DNA of 8,457 bases from Pseudomonadota bacterium (GTDB lineage Bacteria > Myxococcota > Polyangia > GCA-2747355 > JACKDQ01), in assembly GCA_030591195.1 (NCBI GenBank), contig JAUVBO010000070.1:1-8457 (forward strand), read 5' to 3'. The stretch's first letter is position 1. Each line of letters begins with the position of its first letter. A program made the translations under genes and the position numbers. Positions 4,483-8,457 of this stretch are shown piece by piece. Under the pieces are notes generated by a model. That model worked only from the letters and a program-made list of their open reading frames with translations. It was not told the DNA's origin and did not search any database.

Positions 4483-5940
4483 CTAGCAGCAGGTGGCGTC
4501 GAGCCCGTTGGTGCAGGCGCACGAGCCCGAGACGCACTGGGGTGTGAAGCTCGAGGGGTCGCAGCGGTGGCCCGGCTGGCCGCAGGCACCGGCGGCGGTG
4601 CTGCCGTGAAGGGTGGTCGGCAGGCAGACCTTCCAGGCGTTGATTACCCCGCCCGCCTCGGTCCAGCAGCCCCCACACAGCCCCGACTTGCACTCGTCGC
4701 CGTTGCTGCACGGCTCGCGCTGGTTCTTGCGCGCGTGGATCCCGCAGTTGTCGGTGGCCGCCGCGTTTTGCGGCAGGCAGCGATACTGGCCGTCGATGCA
4801 GCCGCAGCGGCCGCCCCACTGGGCGCAGTCGGCGTTGGCGGTGCACGGCTGCCGAGAGACGCCGGTCCAGCTGCATGAGGGCTGGGCCTGGCAGGTCCCG
4901 GTGAGGTTGATCAGCTGCGGGTGGGGGACGCAACCGCAGCCGCCCGCGCACGGAGGGGAGACCGGCGAGCAAGGCTCGCCGTGGCAGCGACGCGCCACGG
5001 TCCCTGCGGCGAGGCAGACGGTCTGGGTCGGGCTCTGGGCGCTGCAGCCGCAGACCCCCGAGATGCACTCGAGGTGCCGCTCGCAGGCCTGTCCGTCGGT
5101 CCTGTCCGGCACCGCCACCATCCACGACTGCGCGGCGATCGGGTTGAGGCAGATCCGGTGGTAGGGGTCCTCGGTCGGGCCGCAGCAGCCGGCCGACGGA
5201 TACTGGGGATCGGTCATCCCGAGGGTGCACTGGCGTCCGCTGTTGCCGCACGCGGTCTCACCCCACTGGACCACGCCATCGAGGGTGCCGTCGCAGCGGC
5301 GCAGGGTGTTGCGGTCGCAGGCGAAGCCCTGATAGGGCACCTCGCCGCAGGCCACGGCGGCGTGCACCGGACCGGGCGGGCCAGCCTGGTAGATGTCGAC
5401 CGTCGTCGCGCCGCCACCGTAGGTGCAGCAGTGCCCGGTGTTGCCGGCAAACTCCCCGGGCAGGCAGGCGCCCCCGCGCTGGGCCCATCGGCCGTCGGCG
5501 GGGCTGATGCCGAGGGCGTTGAAGAGCCTGGTGTTGCCCTCCCAGTTGCGCGGGCCGGTGTCCATCACCGTGGCTTCGATGCAGCTGTCGGTTCCCCGCA
5601 GGCAGACCACCACCCGCTGGTCACAGACCGTGTTCGACAGGGCGGACGCAGCGGGGACGGTGACGATCGGCTGGGCGTCGCACTCGGCCACTCCCAGCTG
5701 ACCGCCGCAGCCGAAGTGGAGGATGTCGTTGATCCCGTCGGAGAAGGCGCTGCAGTGGCAGACGAAGCCGCAGGAGCCGTAGTGCTCCATCGCCACCCCG
5801 GCGGCGATCAACGTGCCCCGAGCCTGGGTTGGCCTGCGAGCCGGCGTGCCCGTGCCGCTGGAGTCGCCGTTGGTGCAGCCAGCGAGCCAGAGGATCAGGA
5901 CCAGCGGCGGCCAGCGAATGTCGAGCCTCGGCACGAGCAC
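4483..5940 (-). CDS. Large cysteine-rich lipoprotein with a possible double-psi beta-barrel-like N-terminal domain
   Basis: This is a 485-residue protein with 50 cysteines. The start is a GTG at 5940 with GGAGG placed 6 bases ahead. It gives a compact lipoprotein signal (VPRLDIRWPP, then a hydrophobic stretch, then LAGC) with lipidated C22. A frame open to an ATG at 6030 would bury that signal. Residues about 41-145 contain GTLIAAGVAMEHYGSCGF and VMDTGPRNWEGNTRLFNALG. This recalls the DTGP strand of RlpA-type double-psi beta-barrels, but the match is only suggestive. From 159 on, Cys-rich units repeat, including ECISGVCGC (291-299), ECKSGLCGGC (416-425) and QCVSGSCAC (468-476), and the chain ends in Cys-Cys. 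It is probably an outer-membrane or surface lipoprotein held by disulfides. It is followed 228 bp later by the Kazal lipoprotein on the same strand. Confidence 0.75.
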   Translation of the reverse strand: MLVPRLDIRWPPLVLILWLAGCTNGDSSGTGTPARRPTQARGTLIAAGVAMEHYGSCGFVCHCSAFSDGINDILHFGCGGQLGVAECDAQPIVTVPAASALSNTVCDQRVVVCLRGTDSCIEATVMDTGPRNWEGNTRLFNALGISPADGRWAQRGGACLPGEFAGNTGHCCTYGGGATTVDIYQAGPPGPVHAAVACGEVPYQGFACDRNTLRRCDGTLDGVVQWGETACGNSGRQCTLGMTDPQYPSAGCCGPTEDPYHRICLNPIAAQSWMVAVPDRTDGQACERHLECISGVCGCSAQSPTQTVCLAAGTVARRCHGEPCSPVSPPCAGGCGCVPHPQLINLTGTCQAQPSCSWTGVSRQPCTANADCAQWGGRCGCIDGQYRCLPQNAAATDNCGIHARKNQREPCSNGDECKSGLCGGCWTEAGGVINAWKVCLPTTLHGSTAAGACGQPGHRCDPSSFTPQCVSGSCACTNGLDATCC

Positions 5941-5989
5941 GTCTATCCTCCGCGTGGCAAAGGGGGGTTGGAGGGAAGCGGACAGCAAC

Positions 5990-6015
5990 TTCCAGGCCAT
6001 CGAGGGAGCCTGGAA
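5990..6015. promoter_or_regulatory. Hairpin in the leader of the 485-residue lipoprotein gene
   Basis: TTCCAGGC (5990-5997) and GCCTGGAA (6008-6015) form a perfect 8-bp stem with a 10-base loop. It lies 50 bp upstream of the GTG start. It could be an operator, a 5'-UTR hairpin, or a weak terminator of the PPC operon; only a poor T content follows on either strand. Confidence 0.4.
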
Positions 6016-6060
6016 ATAGTGAGGGATCAAGGGGTGAGGGGATCGATCGCGGAGCGGACA

Positions 6061-6106
6061 GTGGGCAGCGGTCCTCGCCGACCGCCTACCGGCGTGCGCA
6101 GCCCAC
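6061..6106 (-). terminator. Branched fold downstream of the PPC gene, candidate terminator
   Basis: GTGGGC (6061-6066) pairs with GCCCAC (6101-6106). Inside it GCGGTC (6068-6073) and GACCGC (6080-6085) form a second 6-bp stem with a six-base loop. A weaker GCG/CGC pair remains in the other arm. It lies 43-88 bp after the PPC gene stop on the minus strand. There is no U-tract. Confidence 0.35.
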
Positions 6107-6118
6107 AGGGTGCAGTGA

Positions 6119-6169
6119 CGCCGGGCCGGGATCAGCTCGAGGCTGGGATCAGCCCGAGCCCTGGATCAG
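6119..6169 (-). repeat. Three tandem 17-bp units crossing the PPC gene stop codon
   Basis: On the minus strand three adjacent units each begin CTGATCC: 6169-6153 (CTGATCCAGGGCTCGGG), 6152-6136 (CTGATCCCAGCCTCGAG) and 6135-6119. The first unit encodes the protein's last residues (LIQGSG) and the second supplies the TGA stop. Expansion or loss of units would change the C-terminus. Confidence 0.65.
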
Positions 6170-6577
6170 CTTGAGGCCCGTGCGCTCGTCGAGGCCGCGC
6201 TGCAGGGCGAGCTCGTTGGGCGTGATCGTGATCTCGCCGGTGATCGAGATCTCGGACGAGAACAGGTGCCCGGCGACGGCGGCGTAGTCCGGTCCGCCGA
6301 GCACGGCGTGAAGGTGGATCATCGGCTCGCTGTCGACCCAGGTGATGTTGCCGGTGAGCCCGACCAGCTCGAAGTCGTCGGCGAAGACGCGCCGGTCGTA
6401 GGTCTTGGTGTGCACGTCGAAGTAGCCGAGGGTGGTGTTCTTCACCGCGCCGATGCCGGTGATCGCACCGCCCTTCAGGCCTCGCTCCTTGACCACGGTC
6501 GTGAGGCTGGCGACGATCTCCTCGTCCACGTCGAGGCGAACGACCAGCGTTCCGCTCTCGCTCTCGAATACGCGCAT
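6149..6577 (-). CDS. PPC domain (DUF296) protein
   Basis: This 142-residue protein is essentially one PPC (plant and prokaryote conserved) domain, a small trimeric fold. The visible hallmarks are ITGIGAVKNTTLGYFD (39-54), the ELVGLTGNI segment (70-78), the HLHAVLG histidine pair (H88, H90) and AGHL (102-105). Prokaryotic members are often labelled DNA-binding by analogy with plant AHL proteins, but no AT-hook is present here. The conserved histidines suggest a metal or small-ligand site, so DNA binding is doubtful. AAGGAG 6 bases before the ATG fixes the start. The gene follows the O-methyltransferase gene by 44 bp and is probably last in that operon. Its 3' end lies in a 17-bp tandem repeat. 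Confidence 0.85.
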   Translation of the reverse strand: MRVFESESGTLVVRLDVDEEIVASLTTVVKERGLKGGAITGIGAVKNTTLGYFDVHTKTYDRRVFADDFELVGLTGNITWVDSEPMIHLHAVLGGPDYAAVAGHLFSSEISITGEITITPNELALQRGLDERTGLKLIQGSG

Positions 6578-6621
6578 CTCGGGCTCCTTCTTGCCTGGCT
6601 CGCTAGATCTCCAGCAACAGG

Positions 6622-7266
6622 TCAGGCGAGCCGGAGCGACAGGCCGACGCCGTCACGGATCGGCAGCAGGCTGGAGAGGTAGGTCCGGTTGCTCCACATC
6701 CGTCGGATGTACTCGCGGACCCCTTGGCTGTCACGGTCGCTCTGGCCGCGGGCCACCCGGCCGCTCCAGACGAGGTTGTCGATGATCGCCGCGCCGCCAA
6801 CCCGGACCCGCTCCCGGAACACGTCGTAGGCCGCGGGATACTGGTGCTTGTCGATGTCACAGAAGACGATGTCGAACTGGCCGACGGTCGAGGTGAGCAG
6901 CTCGCGCGCGTCGCCGACGGAGAAAACCACCCGCTCGGCGACCCCGGCACGGCCGAGGAAGTCCCGCGCCAGGCGGCTATTCTCCTCGTCGCCGTCGGTG
7001 TGGTACACGCGTCCGCCCTCGCCCACGGCCCGGGCGAACCAGAGGGTGCTGTAGCCGAAGCCCGATCCCATCTCGAAGACCCGCTTGGCGCCGAGCATGC
7101 GGGTGACCTGGGCCAGCAGCCGCCCGACCTCGGGGCCGACGATCGGAAAGTCTCGTTCCTGCGCCAGCTGGTGCATCTCGGCGAGCAGCTTGTCCGACTT
7201 GGGGTCGGCGAGCTCGCGCAGCCATTGGGCGACGTCGGGTGTGATCACGGGAGCGGTATCAGCCAT
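6622..7266 (-). CDS. Class I SAM-dependent O-methyltransferase (caffeoyl-CoA/catechol type)
   Basis: This 214-residue protein has the layout of the metal-dependent O-methyltransferase 3 family. The SAM-binding glycine loop is VFEMGSGFGYST (63-74), followed by the acidic strand end HTDGDEE (89-95). FCDIDKHQY (135-143) supplies D137, and IIDNLVWSG (161-169) supplies D163 and N164. D137, D163 and N164 align with the divalent-metal ligands of catechol O-methyltransferase. The family methylates hydroxyl groups, often of vicinal diols. The substrate here cannot be read from sequence. The protein is cytoplasmic, with no signal peptide. The ATG at 7266 lacks a clear Shine-Dalgarno sequence but lies 18 bp after the OmpA-like gene stop, so translational coupling is likely. 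Confidence 0.88.
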   Translation of the reverse strand: MADTAPVITPDVAQWLRELADPKSDKLLAEMHQLAQERDFPIVGPEVGRLLAQVTRMLGAKRVFEMGSGFGYSTLWFARAVGEGGRVYHTDGDEENSRLARDFLGRAGVAERVVFSVGDARELLTSTVGQFDIVFCDIDKHQYPAAYDVFRERVRVGGAAIIDNLVWSGRVARGQSDRDSQGVREYIRRMWSNRTYLSSLLPIRDGVGLSLRLA

Positions 7267-7284
7267 CGGTCGGCCACGTCTGGT

Positions 7285-8058
7285 TCAGCTGGTTGGCAGG
7301 TCGAGCTTGGGCAGCTCCTCGATGTTCGGCATCAGCACGATCTCGATCCGGCGGTTGCCGCGTCGGCCCTCGTCGGTGCTGTTGTCGCCCACTGGGTCGT
7401 ACTCCGAGTAGCCGGCCGCCGAGAGGTTCTTCGGGTCCACGCCCTCCTTCTGGAGGAACTTGACCACCTGCACCGCTCGGGCCGCCGACAGCTCCCAGTT
7501 GGAGCGGAAGCGGCGGGTCTTGATCGGGATGTTGTCGGTGTGGCCGGCGACGAGGAAGTCACGCTTGGCGATGTCTTTGAGCACCGCCGCCAGCTCCTTC
7601 AGCGCCGCCTGGCCGTCCTTCTTCAGCTTCGTCTTTCCCGGGTCGAAGAGGATCTTGTCGCTCATCTTGACGATCATCCGGCCCTTGCGGATCTCGACCT
7701 TGAGCTTGCCCGAGTCGATCATCGACTTGAGCCGCGACAGCAGCTGCCTGAAGGTGGCCAGGCGCTTCGCCTCGAGCGCGCGCGCCTGGCGCAGCTGCTC
7801 GATCTCCTTCTTTGTCGCGCCGAGGCGCGCCGCCAGCGCGTCCTTCTCGCCGCCAAGCGCGGCGAGCTGGTTCGACAGCTTCTTGCGCTCTGCCTCGGTG
7901 GCGTCGAGGTCGTTCTTGGTCGATGCCATGGTGCTCTTGCACGCCTGCAGGTCCTTGAGCACCGCGTTGTGCTTCATCTCCGGGATGCCGCAGGCCGTCA
8001 TCAAGGACGCTGCGAACCCGGCCACGATCACAATGGCCGTCCGTCGCTGCTGCTTCAT
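7285..8058 (-). CDS. OmpA/MotB-type peptidoglycan-binding lipoprotein
   Basis: This 257-residue protein starts with a lipoprotein signal, with MTAC placing the lipidated cysteine at C23. A charged coiled coil at about 32-110 has Leu/Ala heptads. A C-terminal OmpA-like domain (about 135-243) includes ILFDPGKTKLKKDGQ, GHTDNIPI with D175, SNWELSAARAV with R194 and GRRGNRRIEI. D175 and R194 align with the residues that hold the diaminopimelate carboxyl of peptidoglycan in OmpA. The longer spacing and SNWELS are MotB-like, but there is no transmembrane helix with the proton-channel aspartate, so this is not a flagellar stator. It probably tethers the outer membrane to peptidoglycan. AGAGGA about 9 bases upstream supports the ATG at 8058. 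The gene heads the operon with the methyltransferase and PPC genes. Confidence 0.9.
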   Translation of the reverse strand: MKQQRRTAIVIVAGFAASLMTACGIPEMKHNAVLKDLQACKSTMASTKNDLDATEAERKKLSNQLAALGGEKDALAARLGATKKEIEQLRQARALEAKRLATFRQLLSRLKSMIDSGKLKVEIRKGRMIVKMSDKILFDPGKTKLKKDGQAALKELAAVLKDIAKRDFLVAGHTDNIPIKTRRFRSNWELSAARAVQVVKFLQKEGVDPKNLSAAGYSEYDPVGDNSTDEGRRGNRRIEIVLMPNIEELPKLDLPTS

Positions 8059-8114
8059 GGGTCAGTTCCTCTCTTGCTGTCGCGGGTCGTGACGCTGTCT
8101 GGTACGGACGGCGC

Positions 8115-8144
8115 ACAATAGACAAAAGCGCCCGGTCGCGGCAA
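8115..8144 (-). promoter_or_regulatory. Candidate promoter of the OmpA-like/O-methyltransferase/PPC operon
   Basis: On the minus strand TTGCCG (8144-8139) and TATTGT (8120-8115) are separated by 18 bp, each matching 4 of 6 consensus bases. The -10 box is 56 bp before the ATG at 8058, a normal leader length. The match is modest. Confidence 0.35.
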
Positions 8145-8189
8145 CCCCTGCTCTCACTCGGCCCGTCGCCGCGCATATTTGCCATGGTT

Positions 8190-8218
8190 TTGACCGGCGG
8201 CGCAGGGTCGAGTATGAT
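8190..8218 (+). promoter_or_regulatory. Near-consensus sigma-70 promoter
   Basis: TTGACC (8190-8195) and TATGAT (8213-8218) are separated by exactly 17 bp and each match 5 of 6 consensus bases. Transcription would begin near 8225, about 69 bp before the TTG at 8294. The surrounding DNA is locally AT-richer than the genes. It is back to back with the candidate minus-strand promoter at 8144-8115. Confidence 0.7.
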
Positions 8219-8293
8219 ACGAACCTACTAGTAAGAACATGTGGCATTTTGTAGGTGTTTAGGCCCAATCCGCCTTGCAGGAGACGTGCGCCT

Positions 8294-8457
8294 TTGGCAC
8301 GCAAACAAAAGAAACCAGCGAAAAACAAGAAAGAATCACCGAGGGCGACGGTAGCTGGGGATCGGTCTGCGCAGCTCAGACCGAGTTGGCGGGTTCTGGA
8401 GACGCTCGGGATCATCACCCTGGCCAGCACGTTATTGATCGGTCCGAGCCTGGCGTC
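8294..8457 (+). CDS. N-terminus of a membrane protein, possibly FtsK-like DNA translocase (cut by window end)
   Basis: Only the first 54 codons are present. They begin with a Lys/Arg-rich tail (ARKQKKPAKNKKESPRA) followed by RPSWRVLETLGIITLAS and a hydrophobic stretch that is still open at the window end. A basic cytoplasmic tail before a first membrane helix beginning near a conserved Glu-x-x-Gly is typical of FtsK/SpoIIIE translocases, which pump DNA at the division septum. That name is a guess from the N-terminus alone, since no ATPase motif is in view. TTG is chosen as the start because AGGAG lies at 8279-8283, with a slightly long 10-base spacer. The in-frame GTG at 8255 has no ribosome binding site, and a TAG stands directly before it. 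A strong promoter is upstream. Confidence 0.55.
   Translation, partial: MARKQKKPAKNKKESPRATVAGDRSAQLRPSWRVLETLGIITLASTLLIGPSLA

Noticed and set aside
4921..6174. A 417-codon plus-strand frame opposite the larger lipoprotein gene
   Set aside because: Composition is typical of an antisense shadow, there is no domain, and it crosses the leader and start of the well-supported minus-strand gene.
7285..8058. Calling the OmpA-like gene motB
   Set aside because: The C-terminal domain is MotB-like, but the N-terminus is a lipoprotein signal and coiled coil instead of the stator membrane helix with its aspartate.
6724..8121. A 465-codon plus-strand frame opposite the methyltransferase and OmpA-like genes
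   Set aside because: It runs across two clear minus-strand genes and their junction and shows no recognisable protein features.

Overview
The window is GC-rich bacterial DNA, mostly G or C at third codon positions. The gene style points to Myxococcota (Polyangia or Haliangium-like relatives). The signs are very cysteine-rich lipoproteins, bacterial Kazal modules, an eight-cysteine-cluster domain, an OmpA lipoprotein with a coiled coil, and an N-terminal transmembrane orphan protein next to dapE. This placement is inferred from gene style, because no rRNA or other marker gene is present.

Layout, right to left along the minus strand, which carries nearly all genes. (1) 8294-8457, plus strand: the first 54 codons of a membrane protein, possibly the DNA translocase FtsK, behind a near-consensus sigma-70 promoter at 8190-8218. 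(2) 8058-6149: a tight cluster of an OmpA/MotB-like lipoprotein, a class I O-methyltransferase and a PPC (DUF296) protein, followed by tandem repeats and a foldable element. (3) 5940-4483 and 4254-2716: two adjacent secreted lipoproteins with 50 and 54 cysteines. The second carries two Kazal protease-inhibitor modules and an eight-cysteine C-terminal domain. Twin 20-bp dyads lie upstream of it and a 20-bp palindromic hairpin follows it. (4) 2715-2165: a 551-bp repeat-rich gap with a 13-bp minisatellite, two copies of a 30-bp repeat exactly 102 bp apart, and a short plus-strand cysteine-rich ORF that looks like a gene remnant or mini-protein. (5) 2164-485: a membrane-anchored hypothetical protein and, 6 bp behind it, dapE (lysine and peptidoglycan precursor synthesis). 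(6) 445-110: a small secreted Cys/His/Asp-rich protein that may bind metal and may be leaderless.

How the genes may work together: DapE supplies meso-diaminopimelate for peptidoglycan, and the OmpA-like lipoprotein should bind peptidoglycan. The two Cys-rich lipoproteins probably sit on the outer membrane, where the Kazal modules could block proteases. The most distinctive part is the Cys-rich lipoprotein pair with its controlling sites and the repeat-filled gap next to it. No mobile element, CRISPR array, tRNA or rRNA was seen.
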